From: Gammaproteobacteria bacterium
GTDB lineage: Bacteria; Pseudomonadota; Gammaproteobacteria; Enterobacterales; Alteromonadaceae
DNA length: 36,125 nt
Assembly (NCBI GenBank): GCA_018820995.1
Contig: JAHJNE010000258.1
Location: forward strand, 1-36,125
Direction: 5' to 3'
The notes under the pieces are model-generated. The model did not search any database and was not told the DNA's origin. It saw nothing but the letters and a program-made list of their open reading frames with translations. Shown piece after piece: positions 10,220 through 19,883 of the stretch; within the stretch, counting starts at the first letter, position 1, and each line of letters opens with the position of its first letter. Made by a program: the position numbers and the translations under genes.

Positions 10220-11230
10220 TTATAAGCTCTGTACGATCGAACGGATCAAGTCAGGGCCTTGATAAATAAAGCCTGTATAGACTTGTACCAACTGCGCACC
10301 GGCTGCAAATTTTTCATTAGCTGCATCAGCACTGTCAATACCACCAACACCAATAATTGGGAACTCCGGACCAACTGCAGCACGTAATTGTGCGATGACA
10401 CTGGTGCTTTTCGCCCGCACTGGCGCACCGCTCAGCCCGCCCATTTCTTCTGCAAATTGAAGACCTTGCACCAAGCTACGGTCTAAGGTTGTGTTGGTTG
10501 CAATCGCGCCATCGAGTTTACTTTGCAACAAAGTATCCGCAACTTGCTGCACCGCGACTTCGTCCATATCTGGAGCAATTTTGACAAAAACAGGCACGTA
10601 TTTCTGATACTTCGCCGCTAAATCCAGTTGCTCGTTTTTGACACTAACCAGCAAGTCCATGAGCGCATCGCCAAATTGTAGATCCCGCAGACCCGGGGTA
10701 TTCGGTGATGAAATATTTACCGTGATGTAGCTGGCATAAGGATATACCTTGCGCATACAGTGCACATAATCATCCTTGCCCTGCTCATTGGGTGTGTCTT
10801 TATTTTTGCCGATATTAATACCAAGCACACCCTGATAACGGGCTTTTTTGACATTTTCAACTAAATAATCAACGCCCTTATTATTAAAGCCCATGCGGTT
10901 TATAATGGCGTTTGCTTCAGGCAAGCGGAATATCCGCGGTTTATCATTGCCAGCCTGCGGTCTTGGCGTCACAGTTCCCACTTCGATAAAGCCAAAACCC
11001 ATCTGCGAAAATGCATCGATACAATCCGCATTTTTATCCAGACCGGCAGCCAAGCCAACCGGATTATCAAATCGGATCCCGGCAACGGTCACCGGTTTTG
11101 CTGGCAGCTGCTGGCGCCATAAGGCTGACATAGGTGTATGTTGTAGCGTTTTTAAACTACCCAGCGCGAAATGATGCGACTTTTCGGCATCAGCACAAAA
11201 CATCAGCCGCCTTGCAAGTTGATAAAACAT
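10220..11230 (-). CDS. pyrD: Dihydroorotate dehydrogenase (quinone), class 2
   Basis: Membrane-associated FMN enzyme oxidising dihydroorotate to orotate with quinone, the fourth step of pyrimidine synthesis. 336 aa, the E. coli length. The N-terminal amphipathic helix [23 protein letters not shown] marks class 2. Other motifs: [55 protein letters not shown] with the catalytic serine, [16 protein letters not shown], and the FMN-phosphate site [13 protein letters not shown]. The ATG at 11230 is preceded by AAAGG at 6 nt. It is first in a pyrD-zapC unit; no convincing promoter was identified. Confidence 0.96.
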   Translation of the reverse strand: MFYQLARRLMFCADAEKSHHFALGSLKTLQHTPMSALWRQQLPAKPVTVAGIRFDNPVGLAAGLDKNADCIDAFSQMGFGFIEVGTVTPRPQAGNDKPRIFRLPEANAIINRMGFNNKGVDYLVENVKKARYQGVLGINIGKNKDTPNEQGKDDYVHCMRKVYPYASYITVNISSPNTPGLRDLQFGDALMDLLVSVKNEQLDLAAKYQKYVPVFVKIAPDMDEVAVQQVADTLLQSKLDGAIATNTTLDRSLVQGLQFAEEMGGLSGAPVRAKSTSVIAQLRAAVGPEFPIIGVGGIDSADAANEKFAAGAQLVQVYTGFIYQGPDLIRSIVQSL

Positions 11231-11307
11231 AACAAACCTTTTTTTCTTTTAAAACCAAGGTGTAGCACACCGCGATGACTCTGACGATCCAATCATACAG
11301 AACCGGC

Positions 11308-11337
11308 TAAAAGAATGCCCCGTTGAGACGGGGCATT
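11308..11337 (-). terminator. Rho-independent terminator of the NAD-glutamate dehydrogenase gene
   Basis: A perfect 10-bp inverted repeat AATGCCCCGT / ACGGGGCATT with a 4-nt loop starts 30 bp after the gdh stop; on the minus strand it is followed by CTTTT. The T-run is short but the stem is very stable. Confidence 0.85.
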
Positions 11338-11366
11338 CAGCTGATTCAGATCAATTCACACAAACT

Positions 11367-14300
11367 TTATTTCACTGAATCACAATGGTGACTTAACAGC
11401 ATCAATTCACGCAGTGCCACTGAGAATTTAGCAAACTCATGACTCTTGGTGGTTTTGAACTCAGCCAACATCAGACTCCAACGCGCCAATACAAACTCAT
11501 TGGACGTTAACCAACGAGTGATTACGTCTTCTGCCTGACATTCGCCGCCACAGGTTCTGACCACAACCTGGCTTAATGCCCGTTGTTGCCAATCTAACTC
11601 TTCACGGTACGACGCGCGAGCCAGTGCCTGCCAATGGTTGGTCACTGGTTGATTGGTAATTTGCTCCAGGAACCAGTGCAGATCAAGTTTGTCACCGAGT
11701 TTGAAGTAGATTTCTGCAACCAATAACAAGTCCGTTTTCTCAGCATCCGCAACCTGCGCAATATCCATCACCGAGAATACCGTGCTTAACTGCGCCAGGT
11801 AGCGGGCTACATCCGCCGGGATTTTCTGCGATGTCAGTCTGTCTTCATTCGCCTTTAATGCCTCAGCTTCGCTACTTGCCAACAGACGTGGCAATTGCTC
11901 AGAAATTTGCTGATAAGCCGGCTTAAAGAACGCCACTGATTGCTCGATATCCAGCGCTTTATTGCGGTGACGTAAGAACCAGCGTGTTGTCCGACGCATC
12001 GTCCGACGTAACTGGAACAACAAACGCGTTTGCAGCTCGGCTGGAATTGTTGTATCCAGAGCTTCAAGTTGGTGCCAAATGCTTTCCACATCAAACAAAT
12101 CACGGGCAATTGCATAACAAATCGCAACTTCAGAAACTGTCGAACCTGTTTCTTCCATCATCCGCTGGGCGAAGTTTGCGCCCATGTCGTTTACCAGCAT
12201 GTTGGCTAGTTTTGTCGCAATGATTTCGGCCTTCAGCGGATGATTTTCCATCTCCTTGGCGTACTTATCCTGCAACACTTGCGGAAATGCCTGGAACAGC
12301 TCTTGTTTAAAGTAGTTGTTTTCAAAAATCTCCGGCAGCACCAATTGCTCTTTCAGCACCATTTTGCCGTAGGCAGTCAGGATTGCTAATTCTGGACGGG
12401 TTAAACCGGCCCCTTTGACCATCCGCTCTGCCAGCGCATCGTCGGTTGGCAAAAATTCAAGTTCGCGATTGAGCTTACCGTCTTTTTCAAGTGCATGAAT
12501 GAAACGAGTGTATTCCTTCATTTGCTCAGCACCGAGCAACGATGAAACAGAGATACTCTGCGTCTGACGGTAGCAGTCGTTGATGACGATATTCGACACA
12601 TCATCAGTCATGCTATAGAGCAGTTCATTCCGTTGCTTGAGGGTCAGATCACCACTTGCCACCAACGCGTTTAACAGGATTTTGATATTTACTTCGTTGT
12701 CTGAACAATCGACACCGCCGACGTTATCGATAAAGTCGGTATTGATACGACCACCATGGCTGGCATATTCAATACGGCCACGCTGCGTAGTCCCTAAGTT
12801 ACCACCTTCGCCAATGACTTTCGCTTTCACTTCTTTGCCATTGATCCGAAGCGGTTCAGAAGCTCGATCACCAACTTCTGCGTGTGATTCATCTGTTGCT
12901 TTGACATAAGTACCAATGCCACCGTTCCAGATTAAATCCACTTCCATCATCAACGCGGCACGAATAAGCTCGTTTGGCGTCAGACTGTTTTTATCAGTGC
13001 CCAGCATTTGCTTAATTTGTGGTGTGAGCTTGATGGCTTTGGCGCTACGCAGGAAAATCCCGCCACCTTCAGAGATCAATTCACGGTTATAGTCGTCCCA
13101 TGAAGAATTCGGCAGATTAAATAACCGCTCACGTTCAACAAAAGAAGTCGCCGACACAGGGTTTGGATCAACGAAGATATGTAAGTGGTTAAACGCCACC
13201 TGCAACCGGATATGCTTCGACAACAACATCCCGTTACCAAACACGTCACCCGCCATATCGCCAATACCTACCACAGTAAAATCAGTGGTTTGGCAATCAG
13301 TTCCTAATTCACGGAAATGGCGCTTGACCGATTCCCAACCACCACGTGCGGTAATCCCCATACCTTTGTGGTCGTAGCCGTTAGAGCCGCCTGATGCAAA
13401 AGCATCACCTAACCAGTGGTTATATTCTAATGAAATACCGTTGGCGATATCGGAGAAGGTGGCGGTACCTTTATCAGCAGCAACAACCAGGTACGGATCA
13501 TCTTCGTCCAGTCGGACCACATTTTGCGGTGGGACAATTTGGCCAAGCACGATGTTGTCTGTAATATCGAGCAATGCGCGGATAAAGGTGCGATAACAAG
13601 CTTTACCTTCATTCAACCATGCTTCGCGACCGCCGGTTTCAGGTAATTTTTTACAAACAAAACCACCTTTGGCACCGACTGGTACGATCACGGTATTTTT
13701 AACTTGCTGCGCTTTCACCAGACCCAGCACTTCAGTGCGGAAGTCTTCACGACGATCTGACCAACGCAAACCACCACGGGCCACCTTACCAAAACGTAAA
13801 TGCACACCCTCAACTTTCGGTGAGTACACAAAAATTTCAAAGAATGGCAACGGCAACGGCATATCCGGAATTAATGCCGGACGCACTTTAAATGAAATAT
13901 ACGGTTTATCAGAACCATCAGCCGCAGGCTGGAAGTAGTTCGTACGCACAATCGCTTGAATAATCGCGAGGAAACGACGAATAATCCGATCGTCATCCAG
14001 GTTAGCGACGTTTTCTAACTGCGCCAGAATTTCTTCTTCCAGTTTGACCGATTTAGCTGCATCAACTTTGTCCAGTGCAAACTTGCTGTTGAACAGTTGT
14101 ACCAGCAAACCAGCCAATAGCGGGTAACGACCAAAGGTCGATTCAACATAAGCCTGGCTGAAAGTACCGCCAATTTGTCGTTTATATTTGGCGAACGAGC
14201 GTAATAACGATGCTTCGCGACCGGTTAAGCCAGCGCCTAAAATCAGACGGTTAAAACCATCGTCTTCCAGATCACCTTTCCAGACCTTCGCAAAAGATTC

Positions 14301-16202
14301 CTGGAACAATTGCTGCGCCGCTTCAAAATCCAGTGGCACTTTGCCGTTAAGCTCCATGCTGAAGTTTAACACCCAGCTCACCGAACCATCTGGGCAACGT
14401 ACCGCATAAGGTGTTTCGCCAATTACCCGTAAACCAAAGTTTTCCAACATTGGCAAGACGTCAGATAAATGGATTGGGTGGTCTTTATGGAATAGGTTTA
14501 ACCGAACTGCTTTGGAATCATCTTTCTCTTCCTGCGGCCGGTAGAACAACATTTCCAGCGTATTTTCTTCTGTTAACGCTTCGAGCTTGGCGATATCAAC
14601 CAACGCGTCATTCGGTAACATTTCTTCTTTGTATGAGCGTGGGAAAGCATTGATATATTTAAGACCTAACTCGCGACCCGTTAATTCACCAAACCGACCT
14701 ATCAGAGCGTTGGCTAACTTGTCTTCCCAAGTACGGGCAGCTTCGATTAAATTATTTTCGATGTCTTTCACATTAAACTCGATATTGCTGTCGTTGACTC
14801 GGACAAAATAATGCGTCCGGGCCAGCATAGATTCAGAGAAATAAGTGGTAAATTCCACCGGCTCGGTACTGCCTAAAAACCCTTGCAGGATTTGCTGAGT
14901 TTCTTTACGCAACTGCGTGTTATAGCGCTCGCGTGGTACATAAACCATCGCTGATACAAAACGGCCAAATGCGTCTTTCCGCATAAAGACCCGTGTCATA
15001 TCCCGCTCTTGCATCTGCAGCACACCGGTAGAAATATCCAGCAATTCGTCAGCATCGGCCTGAATCAACTCATCCCGTGGATAAGTTTCCAGAATGTTCA
15101 ATAATGCTTTGTAGGCGTGGGTACCCGCAGCAAATTCAGAAGCAGCCATCACTTTAGCCAGTTTGTTTTTCAACAGCGGAATATCACCGGCGCTGTTGTT
15201 ATACAGAGATGATGAATACAAACCAATAAAGCGATCTTCTCCAACAACCCGACCTTCGGCATCAAAGCGTTTGATGCCAATGTAATCGATGTAAGCCGGG
15301 CGATGAACTCGGGATTTATTGTTGGTTTTGGTTAGGATCAGTGAACCGGTGCTCAGCGCTTGTTTTCTGGCGACATCAGGTAAGTCAGACAACATTAAAT
15401 CACGCGATACACTGCGACGCATCAGACCTAAGGCGGTATCTGCCATCCCTTCGATCCGGTAGTCGCCCTGCACCGGAACTATGGCATATTGGCGATAACC
15501 GAGTAAGGTGAAATTGTCTTTCGCCAACCATTTTAAGAATTCGATGGTTTCAGCAATTTGCTCTTTTGATGCTTTACCACTGTGAGAAGGCAATTCATTG
15601 ATGACTTGTTCAAGTTTCGCTTTGGTTGGTTTCCAGTCCTCAACCGCGAGCGACACATCCTGCATTACTGAATCAAGTTCAGCGATCAGATTGTCAATGG
15701 CCGTCTTGTCGGTCATCCGATCGATTTCAATATGAAACGCTGTTTGGCGGGTAGAAGGATTTTCTTTGGTACCCAGTTTATAGAATTCAGAAATCTCACC
15801 TTTGGCATCACGGAAAGTTTGCAGCGGGTTATGCAGCAATAAATGCGCGGTGATGTTATGCCGGTTTAATGCGATTCGAACTGAATCAACCAGGAACGGC
15901 ATATCTTTTACCACGATTTCCACGATGGTATGTTTTGATTCCCAACCATGGCGGGCAATTTCTGGGTTAAAAACCCGAATTTTTGCGCTGTCGTCAGCAT
16001 GGGTATTCAATGTTTGCCACAGACTTAAAGCTGCACCATATAAGTCACTGTCGTTGCGGCCAAACATGTCTTCATTGGCGACATTGCCATACAGCATAAA
16101 GGCAAATTTTTCGACCAGTTCAACCTGGTCTTTCACTTTTTGTTTGATGAGTTTACTTACATTTTGTAGAAGTACAGATGGTTGACCGTCTATCAGTGCC
16201 AT
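11367..16202 (-). CDS. gdhB: NAD-specific glutamate dehydrogenase, large (180-kDa class)
   Basis: Converts glutamate to 2-oxoglutarate and ammonia with NAD; a catabolic enzyme. 1611 aa, within the usual range for the bacterial 180-kDa class. The long N-terminal half carries ACT-like regulatory regions. The catalytic core has GGLRWSDRREDFRTEVLGL and VPVGAKGGFV near residues 800-850, with the lysine and glycines of glutamate dehydrogenases, and the dinucleotide-binding part includes GDMAGDVFGNGML near residue 980. A long helical C-terminal region follows. The ATG at 16202 has AAGGA eight bases upstream. It is transcribed alone, with its own terminator. With ald, pepN and the second M1 peptidase it points to amino acids as major carbon sources. 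Confidence 0.96.
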   Translation of the reverse strand: MALIDGQPSVLLQNVSKLIKQKVKDQVELVEKFAFMLYGNVANEDMFGRNDSDLYGAALSLWQTLNTHADDSAKIRVFNPEIARHGWESKHTIVEIVVKDMPFLVDSVRIALNRHNITAHLLLHNPLQTFRDAKGEISEFYKLGTKENPSTRQTAFHIEIDRMTDKTAIDNLIAELDSVMQDVSLAVEDWKPTKAKLEQVINELPSHSGKASKEQIAETIEFLKWLAKDNFTLLGYRQYAIVPVQGDYRIEGMADTALGLMRRSVSRDLMLSDLPDVARKQALSTGSLILTKTNNKSRVHRPAYIDYIGIKRFDAEGRVVGEDRFIGLYSSSLYNNSAGDIPLLKNKLAKVMAASEFAAGTHAYKALLNILETYPRDELIQADADELLDISTGVLQMQERDMTRVFMRKDAFGRFVSAMVYVPRERYNTQLRKETQQILQGFLGSTEPVEFTTYFSESMLARTHYFVRVNDSNIEFNVKDIENNLIEAARTWEDKLANALIGRFGELTGRELGLKYINAFPRSYKEEMLPNDALVDIAKLEALTEENTLEMLFYRPQEEKDDSKAVRLNLFHKDHPIHLSDVLPMLENFGLRVIGETPYAVRCPDGSVSWVLNFSMELNGKVPLDFEAAQQLFQESFAKVWKGDLEDDGFNRLILGAGLTGREASLLRSFAKYKRQIGGTFSQAYVESTFGRYPLLAGLLVQLFNSKFALDKVDAAKSVKLEEEILAQLENVANLDDDRIIRRFLAIIQAIVRTNYFQPAADGSDKPYISFKVRPALIPDMPLPLPFFEIFVYSPKVEGVHLRFGKVARGGLRWSDRREDFRTEVLGLVKAQQVKNTVIVPVGAKGGFVCKKLPETGGREAWLNEGKACYRTFIRALLDITDNIVLGQIVPPQNVVRLDEDDPYLVVAADKGTATFSDIANGISLEYNHWLGDAFASGGSNGYDHKGMGITARGGWESVKRHFRELGTDCQTTDFTVVGIGDMAGDVFGNGMLLSKHIRLQVAFNHLHIFVDPNPVSATSFVERERLFNLPNSSWDDYNRELISEGGGIFLRSAKAIKLTPQIKQMLGTDKNSLTPNELIRAALMMEVDLIWNGGIGTYVKATDESHAEVGDRASEPLRINGKEVKAKVIGEGGNLGTTQRGRIEYASHGGRINTDFIDNVGGVDCSDNEVNIKILLNALVASGDLTLKQRNELLYSMTDDVSNIVINDCYRQTQSISVSSLLGAEQMKEYTRFIHALEKDGKLNRELEFLPTDDALAERMVKGAGLTRPELAILTAYGKMVLKEQLVLPEIFENNYFKQELFQAFPQVLQDKYAKEMENHPLKAEIIATKLANMLVNDMGANFAQRMMEETGSTVSEVAICYAIARDLFDVESIWHQLEALDTTIPAELQTRLLFQLRRTMRRTTRWFLRHRNKALDIEQSVAFFKPAYQQISEQLPRLLASSEAEALKANEDRLTSQKIPADVARYLAQLSTVFSVMDIAQVADAEKTDLLLVAEIYFKLGDKLDLHWFLEQITNQPVTNHWQALARASYREELDWQQRALSQVVVRTCGGECQAEDVITRWLTSNEFVLARWSLMLAEFKTTKSHEFAKFSVALRELMLLSHHCDSVK

Positions 16203-16383
16203 TTTTGTATCCTTGTTTTAATCTCTGCGTAGGGAAAGCAGGATTGTGCATTACATACAGAGCGTGTCAGGTGCGAAGTCTATTGCCAATTGTAGTGCTT
16301 TTCGAGCTTTATTTCTGCGTTTGACACTGGTTGTACCAGACTGAAATTCCTGATTTGACAAGATATTCAAGCTTATTAAATAA

Positions 16384-16407
16384 CAAAATGGCCCGTAGGC
16401 CATTTTG
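16384..16407 (-). terminator. Rho-independent terminator of the YCF48-MMPL gene pair
   Basis: A perfect 10-bp inverted repeat CAAAATGGCC / GGCCATTTTG with a 4-nt loop lies 53 bp after the MMPL stop; on the minus strand TTATTT follows. The rest of the 257-bp gap to gdh (16203-16459) shows no other gene; the gdh promoter must lie there but I could not pick out a convincing one. Confidence 0.75.
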
Positions 16408-16459
16408 ATTAGTTTATTTGCATAAACATGCTATTAAATTATTTTAGCACTTTGCTGCA

Positions 16460-18778
16460 TTAACGGTTTTTTCGCCAGAAAAATGCGGCAAGTGCTGGCA
16501 ATACGAACACGGCACCGAGCATATTGACGATAAACATGAACGTCAGCAGGATCCCCATATCAACCTGAAATTTCAACGCTGAAAAGACCCAGGTACTGAC
16601 ACCAATCGCCAACGTAATCGCAGTAAACAGCACTGCACTGCCCGTTGACTTCAGCGCATTGTAATAAGCTTCACGCAGTGGCACACCATCGCGCAGCGGT
16701 TGCGTCATATTGGTCAGGATATAAATACCATAATCGACACCAATTCCCACGCCAAGCGCGATAACAGGTAAGGTCGATACGGTCAAACCAATATCAAGTA
16801 AAGTCATTAACGCGGTTGCTAACACAGTGACAATATACAGCGGCAGAATGACCGCCATCGTAGCGCGCAGTGAACGGAAACTAATTAAACACAATAAAAT
16901 CACAGCGCCATAGACGTACATTGTCATTGGGGTCTGCGCAGCAGCTACAGCTTCGTTCGTGGCAGCCATCACCCCTACCGGGCCTGATGCAAGCATAAAC
17001 TTGGTGGTATCAGTGCCAAGCTCGGCACCTATTTTTTTCGCTGCAGCGACAACTTTTTCAATGGTTTCGGCTTTGTGATCGTTTAAAAACAAGATCACTG
17101 GCATTACTGAACAATCTCCATTGAGCAATCCCGTGCTGGTCTCAACCCGCGACGAAGACTGCACCAAAGATTCTGTGGTTCTTGGTAAAATCCGCCACTT
17201 CACATTGCCTTCATTAAAGGCCGCATTAATTGTTTTTGATACGGACGGCAGTGACACAGCACTTTGCACGCCTGGCACATTTTCCATTCGCCATTGGAAC
17301 TGATCGATCTTGTCCATAATAGGATGAAAGGTGCAGCCATTGGCATCGGTTTCAACCATCACATTAATGTAGTCGACGGAGATTGCGTAGCGATCTGTGA
17401 TTAAAAACGTATCCTGGTTATAACGGGAATCTTCATGCAGCGATGATGCGCCCGGATGCAAATCACCAATTTTCAATTTTTGACTTTGGTAATAACCTCC
17501 GGCAAATAACACCGCAGCCACCAATAAAATCACAGCGGCCATTTTCGGTTCAGCACTGGCCGATAGCGCCCGCCAGAATTTATCTGCTTTTGGCGTGGGT
17601 GCGGAGACGGCTTTGACGTAAGAAGGCTTGAACCGGACAAATGACATCAATACCGGCAATAGGAATAAGTTGGTTAGAATGATCACGCCAACCCCCAAAC
17701 TTGCCGTTATAGCAAGTTCGCGGATAACCCCTATTTCAATAATTAACAACGTGATAAAACCAACGGTGTCTGACAACAATGCCACTCCACCCGGAATTAA
17801 CAAACGCCGGAAACTGGCTTGCGCCGCTGTTTTAGCATCCAATCCGGTGGCCACATTTTTGCCAGTGGCATTGATCATCTGCACGCCGTGGCTCACACCA
17901 ATAGCAAACACTAAAAACGGCACCAATATCGACATTGGATCGATACCAAAACCCAACAAAGTCAAAAGACCCATCTGCCAGATCACCGCAATCAGCGAAC
18001 AGGCAATAGGTAAAATTGTTAACGTCAGCGATTTAGAAAATAAGTACACCATCACGGTGGTGATGACGATAGCTAACGCGAAAAATGCCAATACACCTTT
18101 GGCACCATCGGCAACATCACCGACCATTTTGGCAAAACCAATAATATGCACCGACACTTGGTCGTTTTCGTATTGTCCACGGACATCTGTTTCAAGTTGA
18201 TTGGCAAAAGCGATGGTGTCGAGTTTTTCATTGGTATCAGGGTTAATTTCCTGCAATTGCGCCGTCACCATGGCGCAGCTGTAATCATCGGCAACCATCC
18301 GGCCAACAATGCCAGCCTTGTCTACGTTCTGCTTGACGATAGCCAAACCATTGGCATCGGGTGCAAAGTCAGCGGGGATCACCGGGCCACCGGCAAAACC
18401 ATCTTCCACCACTTCAACAAAACGGGTACTTGGACTGAATAACGATTTAACCAACACCCGATCCACACCCGGCATGTAATACACCTGGTCATGAATTTTT
18501 TTGAAGGTATCAAAAAACTGTGGGTTAAAAATATCACCAGACGCATCACAGACCGAAATCAGAATATTGTTTGCGCCGCCAAAATCTTTGGCGTGCTTTA
18601 AATATGTCTGCATATATTCATGTTTTAACGGAATATTTTTGGTAAAAGCAGCATCGAGTTTGATCTGACTGGCTTTAAATAACAAAAACAAGGTCATTGC
18701 GAAAAATGCCAGGATCACCACAGCACGGTGACGAAACAGCGCATATTCGCATTTGTTGATAAAACGACTGGTACTCAT
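16460..18778 (-). CDS. MMPL/RND-family inner-membrane transporter
   Basis: Secondary transporter of the RND superfamily, MMPL branch, probably proton-driven and moving a hydrophobic cargo. 772 aa. Topology is a duplicated RND half: TM1 near residues 18-36, a periplasmic loop of about 190 residues, TM2-6 (about 225-380), TM7 near 415, a second periplasmic loop, then TM8-12 (about 620-765). The C-terminal half keeps the proton-relay type motif GVGIGVDYGIY, while the equivalent N-terminal position reads AIGVSHGVQ, without Asp-Tyr. The ATG overlaps the YCF48 stop (ATGA), so the two are coupled. It is last in the DUF1302-DUF1329-YCF48-MMPL cluster. No membrane-fusion protein or TolC partner is nearby, unlike drug-efflux RND pumps. 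Substrate unknown. Confidence 0.87.
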   Translation of the reverse strand: MSTSRFINKCEYALFRHRAVVILAFFAMTLFLLFKASQIKLDAAFTKNIPLKHEYMQTYLKHAKDFGGANNILISVCDASGDIFNPQFFDTFKKIHDQVYYMPGVDRVLVKSLFSPSTRFVEVVEDGFAGGPVIPADFAPDANGLAIVKQNVDKAGIVGRMVADDYSCAMVTAQLQEINPDTNEKLDTIAFANQLETDVRGQYENDQVSVHIIGFAKMVGDVADGAKGVLAFFALAIVITTVMVYLFSKSLTLTILPIACSLIAVIWQMGLLTLLGFGIDPMSILVPFLVFAIGVSHGVQMINATGKNVATGLDAKTAAQASFRRLLIPGGVALLSDTVGFITLLIIEIGVIRELAITASLGVGVIILTNLFLLPVLMSFVRFKPSYVKAVSAPTPKADKFWRALSASAEPKMAAVILLVAAVLFAGGYYQSQKLKIGDLHPGASSLHEDSRYNQDTFLITDRYAISVDYINVMVETDANGCTFHPIMDKIDQFQWRMENVPGVQSAVSLPSVSKTINAAFNEGNVKWRILPRTTESLVQSSSRVETSTGLLNGDCSVMPVILFLNDHKAETIEKVVAAAKKIGAELGTDTTKFMLASGPVGVMAATNEAVAAAQTPMTMYVYGAVILLCLISFRSLRATMAVILPLYIVTVLATALMTLLDIGLTVSTLPVIALGVGIGVDYGIYILTNMTQPLRDGVPLREAYYNALKSTGSAVLFTAITLAIGVSTWVFSALKFQVDMGILLTFMFIVNMLGAVFVLPALAAFFWRKNR

Positions 18779-19806
18779 AAGGCTTTAGTTTCTTTTATCT
18801 GAACGGTTTTAATTCCGGCTTCTGTTGCCAGTACCAATTGGTCTGCAATCACCACCGCATTTAAAATGGCTTTGCCATCTTGTTGATGCAACGAGCTAAA
18901 TGTCAGACCGTCATCATCGCTGATTAATAAAGTGCCGGCATTACCCAGCAAATACACCCGACCATTCGGTCCGTTGATCACACTATTTAAGGTCGAAGGT
19001 GACGGAACAGCGATTTGTTGCCAGCTTTGGCCTTGGTCAGTACTGCGAAAAACATGACCACGCAGACCCACCGCAATTAAGCTCAGAGCTTTAGTTCTGG
19101 TTATGCCAAACAATGAACCATTGTAAAACTCTGGCTGGCGTTGCCAACTTACGCCAAAGTCATTACTTTTCGCAAAAAATCCAGCCTCGCCAACCAGATA
19201 CAAGGTCGTACCGTCGGCATATAAGCGATTAAAATGCGGCAATACCGAGGACATTTCGACGGCAAAACCTTCTGGGTCGGTATCTTTTAACTCAGCCAGT
19301 AGTTGCTGATCGTCTTCGCTTGCCAATTCCAGATGGAACTCATTGTGCCAGGTTTTACCTGCATCATTAGTTCGATAAAACATGCCATAAGCGCCAACAG
19401 CAATCCCCTGTTGTGGGTCTTTAAAATAAATATCAAACAATGGCTTATCAAGCTCAGGTAAAAACTGCTGGATCTGCCAGCTCGCGCCGCCATCTTCGGT
19501 ATGCAAAATGCTGGCGTCATGGCCAACGGCCCAACCGTGGGTGGTATCCGCAAAATAAATTGAATTCAGATTTGATTGCAGCGGCACCGGCATTTGGTGC
19601 CAGTCCTGGCCGTCCAGGCTTTGTAAGATGTGGCCACGCTCGCCGGCGGCCATCCAGAATTTCGCGCCCACAGGAATAATATCGGTCAACACCGAATGAA
19701 CTGCGCGTGGTAATTGGTAGGCGGCCTGAGGTTGTGTTTGCGCCTGCAATGGCGATGGCATCAACACACAACAAAGACCTAATCTCGACAAAATTTTCGA
19801 CATCAT
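18775..19806 (-). CDS. YCF48/BNR-repeat beta-propeller protein, exported
   Basis: 343-aa periplasmic protein of the YCF48/Hcf136-like family; plant and cyanobacterial relatives assist photosystem II assembly, but in this context it is more likely an accessory factor for the neighbouring transporter. The N-terminus MMSKILSRLGLCCVLMPSPLQA is a signal peptide cleaved probably after LQA. At least five propeller blades with Asp-box motifs are visible: TEDGGASW, TNDAGKTW, SNDFGVSW, STDQGQSW, SDDDGLTF, each preceded by a variant of the AVGxxGxxxRT strand. The start is ATGATG at 19806 with a weak ribosome site. It is coupled to the MMPL gene by a 4-nt overlap and lies 77 bp after the DUF1329 gene, beyond a strong hairpin. 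Confidence 0.86.
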   Translation of the reverse strand: MMSKILSRLGLCCVLMPSPLQAQTQPQAAYQLPRAVHSVLTDIIPVGAKFWMAAGERGHILQSLDGQDWHQMPVPLQSNLNSIYFADTTHGWAVGHDASILHTEDGGASWQIQQFLPELDKPLFDIYFKDPQQGIAVGAYGMFYRTNDAGKTWHNEFHLELASEDDQQLLAELKDTDPEGFAVEMSSVLPHFNRLYADGTTLYLVGEAGFFAKSNDFGVSWQRQPEFYNGSLFGITRTKALSLIAVGLRGHVFRSTDQGQSWQQIAVPSPSTLNSVINGPNGRVYLLGNAGTLLISDDDGLTFSSLHQQDGKAILNAVVIADQLVLATEAGIKTVQIKETKAL

Positions 19807-19839
19807 TAGAGCTAATACTCAAGGGTTAAACTGAAACAA

Positions 19840-19866
19840 AAACGGTTGGCACCAAGCCAACCGTTT
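19840..19866 (-). terminator. Strong terminator hairpin inside the envelope cluster
   Basis: An 11-bp perfect inverted repeat AAACGGTTGGC / GCCAACCGTTT with a 5-nt loop lies 17 bp after the DUF1329 stop; on the minus strand it continues as TTGTTT, with five T in a row counting the stem end. It separates the DUF1302-DUF1329 pair from the YCF48-MMPL pair. Only 33 bp remain between it and the YCF48 start, too little for a full promoter, so partial readthrough is likely. Confidence 0.85.
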
Positions 19867-19883
19867 GTTACCGACCAATCTGA

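Noticed and set aside
17628-18200. 190-codon plus ORF antisense to the MMPL gene
   Set aside because: Opposite-strand shadow of a well-supported gene; composition (Asn/Thr/Ile-rich) follows from the membrane protein read in reverse.
18775-19806. YCF48-like protein as evidence for photosynthesis
   Set aside because: No photosystem genes nearby; the beta-propeller family occurs in non-phototrophs next to MMPL transporters.
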